From Candidatus Woesearchaeota archaeon (GTDB taxonomy: Archaea > Nanobdellota > Nanobdellia > Woesearchaeales > JAHWIC01), in contig JAHWIK010000002.1 of the NCBI GenBank assembly GCA_019322485.1, positions 62,001 through 126,000 of the forward strand: a stretch of 64,000 nt of DNA. The letters are read 5' to 3'. Below, in pieces: positions 27,318-35,081 of the stretch (position 1 is the stretch's first letter; each line of letters opens with the position of its first letter). Below the pieces are notes generated by a model. The model saw only the letters and a program-made list of their open reading frames with translations, ran no database searches and was not told the origin of the DNA. Position numbers and translations under genes: made by a program.

Positions 27318-28239
27318 TTTTATACCAATCTACAGTAAGCTTTAGTCCTTCATCAATACTGTGGGTGGGTTTATACCCAAGTATTTTCCCTGCTAGAGAG
27401 ATATCAGCTAACGTATGTTTCACATCTCCTTCTCTTGGTCTTGTGTATGTAGGTTTAATTTCCCTTCCAAATATTTTCCCTATTTTAACAATAAGCTCGA
27501 TGAGGTTTGTGCTTTTGTTGCATGCTATATTGAAAACCTTGCCGCAGGCATTCTTGGAGCTGCATGCCAAGATATTAGCCCCTACCACATTCTTAACAAA
27601 CGTAAAATCCCTTGTCTGTTTTCCATCACCAAATATCGCTGGTTTTTTACCGTGCATAAATGCCTTGATAAATAAGGGAATCACCGAAGAGTACTGTGAG
27701 TCTGGGTCTTGTCTGGGGCCAAACACTCCGAAATACCTCAAGGATACAGTTTCTAATCCATAGGTATCATAAAAAAGCCTACAATAATGCTCTCCGACTA
27801 ATTTAGAGATTGCATATGGAGAAATAGGCTTTGCCTCCATCGACTCCATGTTAGGTAAGGACTTGCAATCCCCATACACTGACGAGGAGGATGCGTACAC
27901 TACTCTTTTCACGCCGGCATCTCTCGCTGCAACTAAAACCTTGAGAGTCCCGTTAGCATTAACCTCATTTGTTTTTATGGGTTCTTTAATGGACCTCGGC
28001 ACAGAGCGAAGAGCTGCCTGATGCAAAACAAAATCAACATCCTTAAATGACTCTTTGAGCAGTTTCAAATCACCAATATCTCCCTCAATAAATTCTATTT
28101 TGTCTAGCATACCCGACAGATTTTTTAAATTACCTGTCGACAAGTTGTCTATTATTTTGACCTGATAGCCCTTGGATAGGAGTCCTTCTACAATATTAGA
28201 ACCTATAAATCCAGCTCCCCCCGTGACTAAAAATCTCAT
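27304..28239 (-). CDS. NAD-dependent nucleotide-sugar epimerase/dehydratase
   Basis: This 311-aa extended short-chain dehydrogenase has GGAGFIGSNIVEGL (NAD-binding), VLHQAALRSVPRSI, and the catalytic YAISKLVGEHY with Tyr and Lys. RYFGVFGPRQDPDSQYSSV is typical of UDP-GlcNAc/UDP-Glc 4-epimerases such as WbpP/GalE. It is the first gene of a three-gene minus-strand run with the dehydrogenase and deacetylase. The most likely role is epimerising UDP-GlcNAc or its uronic acid at C4. The exact substrate cannot be read from the sequence. Confidence 0.85.
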   Translation of the reverse strand: MRFLVTGGAGFIGSNIVEGLLSKGYQVKIIDNLSTGNLKNLSGMLDKIEFIEGDIGDLKLLKESFKDVDFVLHQAALRSVPRSIKEPIKTNEVNANGTLKVLVAARDAGVKRVVYASSSSVYGDCKSLPNMESMEAKPISPYAISKLVGEHYCRLFYDTYGLETVSLRYFGVFGPRQDPDSQYSSVIPLFIKAFMHGKKPAIFGDGKQTRDFTFVKNVVGANILACSSKNACGKVFNIACNKSTNLIELIVKIGKIFGREIKPTYTRPREGDVKHTLADISLAGKILGYKPTHSIDEGLKLTVDWYKNECK

Positions 28240-28355
28240 ATTTTTTGGACATATATCCTATTTTTTAGTGTCTATTGCCACTAAAAAAGAAAATTAGAAA
28301 TGTTTATAAGGTTTTTCAGTTAAGAAACAGTAATAGTAATTGGGTGGGGTGCAAG
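28240..28355. promoter_or_regulatory. Divergent promoter region, epimerase / SPASM radical SAM
   Basis: On the plus strand AATGTTTATAAGGTT (about 28299-28313) is a TATA box. GTG-start initiation at 28356 is supported by GGGTGGGGTGCAAG just upstream. A possible TTG start at 28275 lies upstream of this TATA box and so would not be transcribed from it. Confidence 0.45.
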
Positions 28356-29387
28356 GTGAACAAGAAACATGTTGTGTGGAGTCTATTAAAAGGAAAGGGA
28401 TTGTCCATAAAGAAAATAACCAATTTGGCTAAGCTGCTTTATTCGTACATCTCAAAAAATATGGGAGTTGGGGGTTATCCTGCATTTCTTATGGTTGAGC
28501 CAACTAATTTATGCAACCTAAAATGTCCTTTGTGCCCTACTGGAAACAATTCATTAAAAGCCCCAAGAGGATTTATGGATTTAAAAAATTATAAAAAAAT
28601 AATTGATGAACTTCAAGATTATCTCATACACCTAAGTCTGTGGGACTTTGGAGAGCCCTTTTTGCATAAAGACATCTATAAAATGATTGGGTATGCGAAG
28701 GAAAAGGGAATATTTGTGCAGATAAGTACAAATGGCCATTTTTTTAAGAATAAAAAAAACATAAAAAAATTGGTTGGTACCGGGATAGACAATCTTATCA
28801 TCTGTTTGGATGGCGCCAGCCAAAAAACATTTTCAATGTACAGGAGGGGGGGGAATTTCAATACTGTAATAGGCAACATCAAAGAGATTGTACTTGAAAA
28901 AAAGAAACAAGAACAAAAGACTCCTTTTGTAGAATTGCAGTTTGTAGTGATGAAGCATAACGAACATGAAATCCCAAAAATAAAGAAGATATCGAAAGAT
29001 ATCGGTGCCGACAAGCTCTCATTAAAAACAGTAACATTTGATATGTACCCTGGAGGGGAAAAGAAGTGCAATAAGTACCTGCCAAAAGATGAAAAATTAA
29101 GTAGATATATAAGAGATAAGACGGGCATCAAAAGAAAAGAAAAAATAAGAAACAGCTGCTTAAGATTATGGTTTAGCTCAGTTATCAATTGGGACGGCTC
29201 TGTTGTCCCTTGCTGCTACGACCCAAATAGAATATGGCAGTTCGGGAATATCTTTAAAGAGGGAACCTTTAAAGGGGTGTGGAATAATGAAAAATATAAA
29301 AATTTCAGAAGGCGCATTCTAACAAACAAAAAGGCAGTGCCGATGTGTAAAAATTGCACCGGTAAATTAATAAGAAAACTGAATTAG
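28356..29387 (+). CDS. Radical SAM/SPASM enzyme, 343 aa
   Basis: The protein has MVEPTNLCNLKCPLCPTG with the radical SAM cysteines at 53, 57 and 60 (from GTG 28356). SLWDFGEPFLHKDIYKMIGY contains the GEP-type motif. QISTNGHFF and IICLDGASQKTF complete the barrel. The C-terminus carries a SPASM domain: NWDGSVVPCCYDPNRIWQFG, then a WNNEKYKNFRR linker and VPMCKNCTG. Such enzymes modify peptides or sugars and lipids in diverse systems. It sits between surface-sugar genes and a GT-C transferase, 5 bases before the latter, so it may act in envelope glycan or peptide modification. It differs in style from the 36-47 kb radical SAM proteins. Confidence 0.85.
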   Translation: MNKKHVVWSLLKGKGLSIKKITNLAKLLYSYISKNMGVGGYPAFLMVEPTNLCNLKCPLCPTGNNSLKAPRGFMDLKNYKKIIDELQDYLIHLSLWDFGEPFLHKDIYKMIGYAKEKGIFVQISTNGHFFKNKKNIKKLVGTGIDNLIICLDGASQKTFSMYRRGGNFNTVIGNIKEIVLEKKKQEQKTPFVELQFVVMKHNEHEIPKIKKISKDIGADKLSLKTVTFDMYPGGEKKCNKYLPKDEKLSRYIRDKTGIKRKEKIRNSCLRLWFSSVINWDGSVVPCCYDPNRIWQFGNIFKEGTFKGVWNNEKYKNFRRRILTNKKAVPMCKNCTGKLIRKLN

Positions 29388-29392
29388 ATAAG

Positions 29393-30958
29393 ATGGAAAC
29401 AAATGGTTACCTATTAAACATTGTACCCATACTGCTGACAATTGTACTTGCGTCAATGGTTGTGTTTTTCTATATCAATCTTGAGTGCATCAAAAAATCA
29501 TTTAAAAAAATAAAAAAATCTAACTGGATTTATTTAGCAATAATATTTATTTTAGCCCTGTCATTACGGGTGTGGCTAGCGCCGCATACGCATTATGTAT
29601 ATTATGATGAATTCGAGCACATAAACATTGCAGAGAACATGGCTGCTGACCTAAAACTTTGTGAATGTTTTGCATGGGATGGCCAAAACTGTTTTAATTG
29701 TAGAATAATGCCTCACCCCCCTGGATTCCATTATATTCTGGGGATGGTCTTTTTAATTCTTGGACGAGCAGAAAAGTGGGCATTTGGCTTGTCTACAATA
29801 TTGAACTCTCTCTCAGTCATTCTAGTATTTTTAATAAGTTATTTGTGGTTTAAAAAAGAACAAATTGGGCTGTGGTCTGCCCTACTATTTGCCCTTACCC
29901 CGACTTATATGAAATTTTCAGGAAGCGCAGCCCTTGGGCCAACATCGTTATTCTTCATCCTGTTGTCGATACTCTTCCTGTCTCTATATGTCAGACATAA
30001 AACTGTAGAAATGGCAATCCTATCCTTCTTTGGGTTGGTATATGCAATTCATATCAGGGCTGAGAATATAGTTTTGGTGTTGATGGCAGCTATAATGCTT
30101 TCGTTAATGGGTAGGGCTAATAAAAAAGTAAAAAAAGCAGCACTATTCCTCCTAATTTTAACGCCGATATTTTTGATTCCATACGCAGTGCATATATCAC
30201 AAGGCTTTGCCCTCAAGATGCCTGGGTGGGATGAAAACATTGGGGGGCTTTACGGAAACTTCAAGGCTCATTTTGTGCCTAATGCATTTTTCTGGTTAAA
30301 CCAAAGATATCATCCAATAGCTTACACACTATTAGCGGCCATGGGTGCGTTCTGGTTGTTTAAGAGTAATCGCAAATATGCGCTCTTCTTGTTTTCATGG
30401 TTCGCAGTATTCTTTATCCTATACAGTTCCTACCACTTGGGGAATTTTGAACGCTCAATGAGGTATTGCCTTAATTTGTATTTCCCGATTATAATATTAT
30501 CTGGAGCAGGAATATGGTGGCTAATGAACTTATTTAAGACGAACAAATCAAAAATTATTTTTGGTGTATTAATGATTTTATTATTGCTAATTAGCATTTA
30601 CCCTGCCTTGCCTTTTATGCTTAAGCCACTTTCGTATGAAAAGGAAAAGGAATATAGGTTCATTTTATCATCGAAGGATTTACTCCCTGATAACTGCACG
30701 ATATTCGCATTTAATCCCGCAACTATTATCTCAACAATACACAAACCTGCATTCCACGAATCTTACCTGGAAGAAGATTTCTTAAAGACGCAGTGCAAAA
30801 TATTCTTTAAAGATAGGTGGTGTTATGAAGGAAAAAATAAAGACAGATGTGAGATGATAGAGAAAACGTTTAGATTGCAGCCCATAACTGGAACTAAGGT
30901 GTTTGATAAAGATGTAGGATTTTACCTTTTGGGGAAGGAAATCGGTGCTTCTGATTGA
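29393..30958 (+). CDS. GT-C (family 39-like) membrane glycosyltransferase
   Basis: This 521-aa membrane protein has about eleven helices. The first external loop holds HYVYYDEFEHINIAENMA, with the acidic D-E pair typical of the catalytic loop of PMT/ArnT-like GT-C enzymes. RIMPHPPGFHYILGMVFLIL corresponds to the family's P-P-x-x-Y segment. A soluble C-terminal segment of about 110 residues contains several Cys. The gene lies 5 bases after the SPASM gene. It ends about 30 bases before the first Hxs precursor cassette, so a product of the cassettes could be its acceptor, but that is inference from position. Confidence 0.75.
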   Translation: METNGYLLNIVPILLTIVLASMVVFFYINLECIKKSFKKIKKSNWIYLAIIFILALSLRVWLAPHTHYVYYDEFEHINIAENMAADLKLCECFAWDGQNCFNCRIMPHPPGFHYILGMVFLILGRAEKWAFGLSTILNSLSVILVFLISYLWFKKEQIGLWSALLFALTPTYMKFSGSAALGPTSLFFILLSILFLSLYVRHKTVEMAILSFFGLVYAIHIRAENIVLVLMAAIMLSLMGRANKKVKKAALFLLILTPIFLIPYAVHISQGFALKMPGWDENIGGLYGNFKAHFVPNAFFWLNQRYHPIAYTLLAAMGAFWLFKSNRKYALFLFSWFAVFFILYSSYHLGNFERSMRYCLNLYFPIIILSGAGIWWLMNLFKTNKSKIIFGVLMILLLLISIYPALPFMLKPLSYEKEKEYRFILSSKDLLPDNCTIFAFNPATIISTIHKPAFHESYLEEDFLKTQCKIFFKDRWCYEGKNKDRCEMIEKTFRLQPITGTKVFDKDVGFYLLGKEIGASD

Positions 30959-31030
30959 TTATTAAATGGTAAGACATATGGTTTTCTTAAATCATGTCGT
31001 TGTATATGCGCCTTTATTTCTGGGGTATCG

Positions 31031-31050
31031 CACCAAAAAATTTATAAATA
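31031..31050 (+). promoter_or_regulatory. Strong TATA promoter of HxsA-like precursor 1
   Basis: CACCAAAAAATTTATAAATA has a clear purine-rich BRE and a TATA box centred near 31045. Spacing of 27 bases puts the start site at about 31072, exactly on the internal ATG (Met6) of the precursor. The copy at 32438-32457 has the same arrangement. The preceding GGGGTATCG is also conserved in both copies. Confidence 0.6.
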
Positions 31051-31056
31051 ACAAAA

Positions 31057-31464
31057 ATGAAGCAGAATGTAATGAAAATGAAAATTCCTCAGCTCAAGAA
31101 GAAGGTTAATGCTTTCTTAATAGGCGAAGAAGGAAAGATATCAAAGGAATCTCTATTAAAGGTTGGCGCACTGCTTAGCGGTGCTGCATTAGGGATAGCA
31201 CTGGCATCTAAAAAGGCCTATGCCAACCACGTAAGCCACTCACAGGCTTCCGACGGAGCTTGCACTACAGCTGCAGATGATTGTGTTCCTGACACTACAG
31301 TAATATGCAATGGCAATACATACCACGGAAACAGCTTAACAGTGTACACAACTCCAAGTAGCGTAAATGCCGAGCATGCGCATTGCATAGAAACACATAA
31401 CAGCCATAGCTCTCATTCCAGCCACGGCAGCCATGGTAGCCATAGTTCAGGTGCTGGATTTTAA
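31057..31464 (+). CDS. hxsA: HxsA-like His-Xaa-Ser RiPP precursor 1
   Basis: This precursor of up to 135 aa has three parts. The N-terminal leader is basic (KIPQLKKKVNAFLIGEEGKI), followed by a hydrophobic segment (KVGALLSGAALGIALA) and an AYA signal-peptidase-like site. The variable core has paired Cys. The C-terminal segment is HNSHSSHSSHGSHGSHSS, the H-x-S repeat that defines HxsA peptides. The tail resembles the known form H-R-S-H-S-S-H. The ATG at 31057 is only about 12 bases from the TATA centre, so translation may really begin at 31072 (Met6), as a leaderless message; there is no ribosome-binding site for either. The modification is expected to be carried out by HxsB. Confidence 0.82.
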   Translation: MKQNVMKMKIPQLKKKVNAFLIGEEGKISKESLLKVGALLSGAALGIALASKKAYANHVSHSQASDGACTTAADDCVPDTTVICNGNTYHGNSLTVYTTPSSVNAEHAHCIETHNSHSSHSSHGSHGSHSSGAGF

Positions 31465-31496
31465 GATATTCTTATCAATAACGGGTTCAAACGCGA

Positions 31497-32288
31497 ATGG
31501 GCAAATCAGATAATTCGGAAATAAAAGAGTATATCGAGAGACACATAGAAAAAGGGTTCTCCTTGGGCGAGATAAAAAAATCATTAATTAAGGGGGGCCA
31601 CGATAAAGACATAGTAGAAAGTGAGATAGAGCCATTCAAAGGCATGGTTGCTCAATCCAAAACAAAAGTTAAACCAATCATAATTGGTTTCGTTGTTTTG
31701 ATGGTGGTTGTTGCTTCTGCTATATTTATTTTCAAAATCCTTACGCTAGAAGAGGAGGTCGTAGGGCCGGTTAAAGATGAAGAAGCAGAAAGGAGGGTAA
31801 ACACTGATTGTTGTTATCTGTTTATTGAATCCAATTTTACAGATTTCTCGACATGCCCAAAAAATTACTATTTAGCTTTGACTAGCGCAGTCATAAAGCA
31901 AGATGAAAGCTACTTAGATCTTTGGAAACTGAAGGATGAGCCGGATAGCGATGAATTTGGCATATTCATAGATTCAAATCGAGGTAAAATTGGGAGATAT
32001 TTCATTTATACATTTGGAAATAAATATTTAAACAAAAACGAAGAGACAGAAACTATAAAGACCGAGCTGCTTAACGATGCCAGGAATTCCATATCTGCTT
32101 CGGATTTCGCGTTATTCTCCGAGTTACTCAACATAGAAGATAAACCTTATTTCCCTGGAACCCTCCCTGCAAAAAATCATTTTGAGAAAAAAGACTTTTG
32201 TCATGACGATGACTGGACTATGGACCGCCTGTGCAGGGCCGTAATATTCATGAACCCAAATCTTTGTGAAAGCGGTAGCAGGGAGTAA
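31497..32288 (+). CDS. Cassette partner membrane protein 1, 263 aa
   Basis: This protein begins with a predicted cytoplasmic helical domain of about 55 residues (EIKEYIERHIEKGFSLGEIK, then KGGHDKDIVESEIEPF), of a type seen in many archaeal membrane proteins. One membrane helix follows (about residues 60-81). An extracellular domain of about 180 residues begins with an acidic linker and contains CC near NTDCCYLF, plus later Cys (DFCHDDDWTMDRLC and NPNLCES). It lies 32 bases after each precursor, so it may help export, anchor or receive the peptide, or confer protection. No family is recognised. It is duplicated with the precursor, so the pair functions together. Confidence 0.75.
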   Translation: MGKSDNSEIKEYIERHIEKGFSLGEIKKSLIKGGHDKDIVESEIEPFKGMVAQSKTKVKPIIIGFVVLMVVVASAIFIFKILTLEEEVVGPVKDEEAERRVNTDCCYLFIESNFTDFSTCPKNYYLALTSAVIKQDESYLDLWKLKDEPDSDEFGIFIDSNRGKIGRYFIYTFGNKYLNKNEETETIKTELLNDARNSISASDFALFSELLNIEDKPYFPGTLPAKNHFEKKDFCHDDDWTMDRLCRAVIFMNPNLCESGSRE

Positions 32289-32463
32289 AATCAGGAAAAT
32301 ATATAGCCTTTTCTAATGCAACTAAAAGAAACTTCTCGCCGTGTACCCTTCCCTTTATTTTAGGAGAATCTTGGGCAAGGAAGCCAAATTGGGCTTAAAT
32401 CGAATCGCTATATATGCACTTTATTTCTAGGGTATCGCACCAAAAAATTTATAAATAACAAAA

Positions 32464-32871
32464 ATGAAGCAGAATGTAATGAAAATGAAAATTCCTCAGC
32501 TCAAGAAGAAGGTTAATGCTTTCTTAATAGGCGAAGAAGGAAAAATATCAAAGGAATCTCTATTAAAGGTTGGCGCACTGCTTAGCGGTGCTGCATTGGG
32601 GATAGCATTGGCATCTAAAAAGGCCTATGCCAACCACGTAAGCCACTCACAGGGTTCCGACGGAGCATGTAATACGTATGCAGACGACCCATCCCAGTGC
32701 ACTCCTGGCTTTTGTGATGATGATATATTCCACGGAAACAATCTAGCTGTTGGTGAAGCTCCGGGTTCCATAACCCCTTCACATGCGCATTGCGTAGAAA
32801 CACATAACAGCCATAGCTCCCATTCCAGCCACGGCAGCCATGGTAGCCATAGTTCAAATCTTGGATTTTAA
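32464..32871 (+). CDS. hxsA: HxsA-like His-Xaa-Ser RiPP precursor 2
   Basis: The first 63 residues are identical to precursor 1, and the tail H-A-H-C-[IV]-E-T plus HNSHSSHSSHGSHGSHSS is conserved. The stretch between (about residues 64-105) is largely different, though HGN.L.V is kept. The pattern of identical leader, variable core and fixed H-x-S tail is expected for diversified RiPP precursors. The likely start is the internal ATG at 32479, as in copy 1. It is followed at the same 32-base distance by the partner membrane protein. The precursor should be exported or membrane-tethered through the hydrophobic segment. Confidence 0.82.
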   Translation: MKQNVMKMKIPQLKKKVNAFLIGEEGKISKESLLKVGALLSGAALGIALASKKAYANHVSHSQGSDGACNTYADDPSQCTPGFCDDDIFHGNNLAVGEAPGSITPSHAHCVETHNSHSSHSSHGSHGSHSSNLGF

Positions 32872-32903
32872 GATATTCTTATCAATAACGGGTTCAAACA
32901 CGA

Positions 32904-33695
32904 ATGGGCAAATCAGATAATTCAGAAATAAAAGAGTATATCGAGAAACATATAGAAAAAGGATTCTCCTTGGGCGAGATAAAAAAATCCCTAATAGAAG
33001 GGGGCCACGATAAAGACATAGTAGAAAGTGGGATGGAGCCATTCAAAGGCATGGTTGCTCAATCCAAAACAAAAGTTAAACCAATCATAATTGGTTTCGT
33101 TGTTTTGATGGTGGTTGTTGCTTCTGCTATATTTATATTCCAAAATTTTATGGCAGAAGAAGAGGTGGAGGAACCAATTGACTATCAAAGAAAAGAAGAA
33201 AGTGCTAACACTGATTGTTGTTATCTGTTTATTGAATCCAATTTTACAGATTTCTCAACATGCCAAAAAAATTACTATTTGGCTTTGACTAGTGCCATCA
33301 TAAAGCAAGATGAAAGCTTCTTAGATCTTTGGAAAATGAAGGATGAGCCGGATAGTGATGAATTTTTCATATTCCTAGATTCAAATCGGGGTAAAATTGG
33401 GAGATATTTCATTTATACATTTGGAAATAAATATTTAAACAAAAACAAAGACGCAGAAACTATAAAGGCCGAGCTACTGAATGATGTCGAGAATTTGATA
33501 TCTGCTGAGGATTTGGCATTATTTAGCGATTTACTTGACATAGAAGATAAACCTTATTTCCCTGGAACTCTCCCTGCAAAAAATTATTTTGAGAAAAAAG
33601 ACTTTTGTCATGAGGATGACTGGACTATGGACCGCCTGTGCAGGGCCGTAATATTCATGGACCCAAATCTTTGTGAAAGCGGCAACAGGGAGTAA
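32904..33695 (+). CDS. Cassette partner membrane protein 2, 263 aa
   Basis: This paralogue of the 31497-32288 product has the same length, the same N-terminal helical domain and membrane helix, and the same Cys pattern in the outer domain (NTDCCYLF; DFCHEDDWTMDRLC; NLCES). Differences cluster in the linker after the membrane helix (QNFMAEEEVEEPIDYQRK versus KILTLEEEVVGPVKDEEA) and at scattered outer-domain positions. Retention of both copies intact argues for use. Function is not known; a role linked to its own precursor is inferred. Confidence 0.75.
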   Translation: MGKSDNSEIKEYIEKHIEKGFSLGEIKKSLIEGGHDKDIVESGMEPFKGMVAQSKTKVKPIIIGFVVLMVVVASAIFIFQNFMAEEEVEEPIDYQRKEESANTDCCYLFIESNFTDFSTCQKNYYLALTSAIIKQDESFLDLWKMKDEPDSDEFFIFLDSNRGKIGRYFIYTFGNKYLNKNKDAETIKAELLNDVENLISAEDLALFSDLLDIEDKPYFPGTLPAKNYFEKKDFCHEDDWTMDRLCRAVIFMDPNLCESGNRE

Positions 33696-33807
33696 AATCA
33701 GGAAAATATATAGCCTTTTCTAATGCAACTAAAGGAAACTTCTCGCTGTATGTCTCCCTCCCATTTTAGGAAAATTTATATATCTAGGAAGGGGTATCAA
33801 ACAACAG

Positions 33808-34500
33808 ATGGGGATGGTTAAAAAAAGACCTATAATTAGTATAGTTATTTTGGTTCTATTATGTGTAGGATTTTTTGTCTTCTATTATTATGTCCTTGAT
33901 GGGAGATTAGAAGTGGATGAATGGGGTGGAGGCTCTGAGTTTAAAAGAATAGTGTTTTCATCACATAATAAACCCCCTTTTCTGTTCAATGCCCCTGGCT
34001 TTCTAAAGGATTGTTTAGTGTATGGTAATAATGATATAAGGGAATGTGAAGGAACAATTAAACATTCTTCCTTTCCCTTTGCTCTGACCAATGTTATTGA
34101 AAAAAATCTACCTTGTAATGAATTGTCTAACAAGAGGTACAAAGAAGTCAATTTTAGTAAAATATGTAGTGTGCTAAAAAAAAGTTCTTTAGTTATAAGC
34201 AGTAAGGATTTTCACGCTATTGTTCCAGAAAGGGTAAGGGACTGCAACGAATTTTTGACCCATAATGTAAGCTTGTATCGATTATGTATAACAATTAAAA
34301 ATGAAACTGCAGGTCTAAACGAAAAAGAATTCCATGAATACGTTCCACTTATGCATTACCTCTTGAATAAAAAAAATGCCCATGACTTGCAATCCCATTA
34401 TTCCTGTTATAATAAAGACTCTGATTATTTATATTTCTTTAAGATTGCTAGTTGCATCTCCAAATATAAGGAAGCCCACGATAAGGTAAGCATAGTTTAG
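33808..34500 (+). CDS. Single-helix membrane protein, 230 aa, unknown function
   Basis: The first 30 residues contain one hydrophobic helix (IISIVILVLLCVGFFVFYYY). The rest is predicted to lie outside and contains at least nine Cys in C-x(14-18)-C spacings (for example CNEFLTHNVSLYRLC and SCYNKDSDYLYFFKIASC). The spacing loosely recalls the outer domains of the two cassette partners, but I cannot show homology. A TATA box (AAAATTTATATATCT, about 33770-33785) lies about 27 bases before the ATG at 33808, so the message is probably leaderless. It comes right after the duplicated cassettes. Confidence 0.65.
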   Translation: MGMVKKRPIISIVILVLLCVGFFVFYYYVLDGRLEVDEWGGGSEFKRIVFSSHNKPPFLFNAPGFLKDCLVYGNNDIRECEGTIKHSSFPFALTNVIEKNLPCNELSNKRYKEVNFSKICSVLKKSSLVISSKDFHAIVPERVRDCNEFLTHNVSLYRLCITIKNETAGLNEKEFHEYVPLMHYLLNKKNAHDLQSHYSCYNKDSDYLYFFKIASCISKYKEAHDKVSIV

Positions 34501-34523
34501 AAATAAAAAATTAGTCCATTAAA

Positions 34524-35081
34524 ATGAATGAATTCGAAAAAATCAGGCTGATTCCAATGATTTTATTTTCAATTAGTTATTTACAGGGGATTATCCTGGG
34601 TTTTTTATTGGCTATAAGCAAGATTATTCAAAAAATTTCTTCAAAAAATAAATTTAGTATTTCATTCATAATTCTTGTAATTATTAACGCATCCATTCTT
34701 GTTTTGGACTATAATTTATTTTACGGACCGCTAGTTGTTGAGAATGCTAATTTACATCTTGTTTTATCGAAATATGTTTCAACAACCAACATCTCGGATT
34801 ACTACATGGATACATATACTAATTTTAAAATCAGAATAATTTTCGGCATTGCCATTCTCATTGCTTACTTTATAAGGCATAAAATAAAGAATGAAAACAC
34901 AAAAGCCAAAATGCGACGTTGGATAGTATTCGCTCTATTTATTTATACTATATTCAATCTCTATTTCCTGATTGGAAATTACTATGAACTTAAGAAAGTA
35001 AGATATATTGCCGATCTGATCCAAGAAGCAGAGCAGAGATATCCAGATTTACACAGTATGCTTATGGGATTTTTCAATTAA
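34524..35081 (+). CDS. Four-helix integral membrane protein, 185 aa, unknown function
   Basis: Four hydrophobic helices can be seen: ILFSISYLQGIILGFLLAIS, FSISFIILVIINASILVLDY, IIFGIAILIAYFI and WIVFALFIYTIFNLYFLIG. The loop after helix 2 is aromatic and polar. There is no recognisable motif. It starts 23 bases after the previous gene, so the pair may form one transcript. Its last four bases overlap the end of the convergent PEP-synthase-like gene. Confidence 0.6.
   Translation: MNEFEKIRLIPMILFSISYLQGIILGFLLAISKIIQKISSKNKFSISFIILVIINASILVLDYNLFYGPLVVENANLHLVLSKYVSTTNISDYYMDTYTNFKIRIIFGIAILIAYFIRHKIKNENTKAKMRRWIVFALFIYTIFNLYFLIGNYYELKKVRYIADLIQEAEQRYPDLHSMLMGFFN

Larger units (their letters stand above)
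30986..32375 (+). repeat. Tandem cassette, copy 1 (HxsA-like precursor + partner)
   Basis: This copy and the one at 32394-33775 are direct repeats, with coding starts and stops offset by exactly 1407 bases (31057 and 32464; 31497 and 32904). Homology runs from about CTTAAATC upstream of the promoter to about 85 bases past the second gene. The precursor promoter (CACCAAAAAATTTATAAATA) is identical in both copies. Confidence 0.85.
32394..33775 (+). repeat. Tandem cassette, copy 2 (HxsA-like precursor + partner)
   Basis: This is a direct repeat of 30986-32375 with a 1407-base period. The 5' coding part and promoter are nearly identical. Divergence is concentrated in the precursor core and in the linker just after the membrane helix of the partner. 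The 3' flank diverges near 33760-33775, where another promoter begins. Confidence 0.85.

Noticed and set aside
18353..28358. Shared TAATTGGG-GGGGTG-GTGAAC sequence before the prepilin peptidase and the SPASM gene
   Set aside because: It is explained by similar TATA boxes, G-rich ribosome sites and GTG starts; the remaining match is short.
31390..31464. H-x-S tail as mere low-complexity or metal-binding His-rich sequence
   Set aside because: The exact triplet repeat, the conserved leader and nearby HxsB/HxsD-like genes fit a RiPP precursor better, though metal binding is not excluded.
30986..33775. Direct repeats as a CRISPR array or insertion sequence
   Set aside because: The repeat unit is 1.4 kb with two genes; there are no short regularly spaced repeats, no transposase and no terminal inverted repeats.
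33808..34500. Third degenerate copy of the cassette partner protein
   Set aside because: Cys spacing is loosely similar, but no clear alignment is visible and the N-terminal helical domain is missing.
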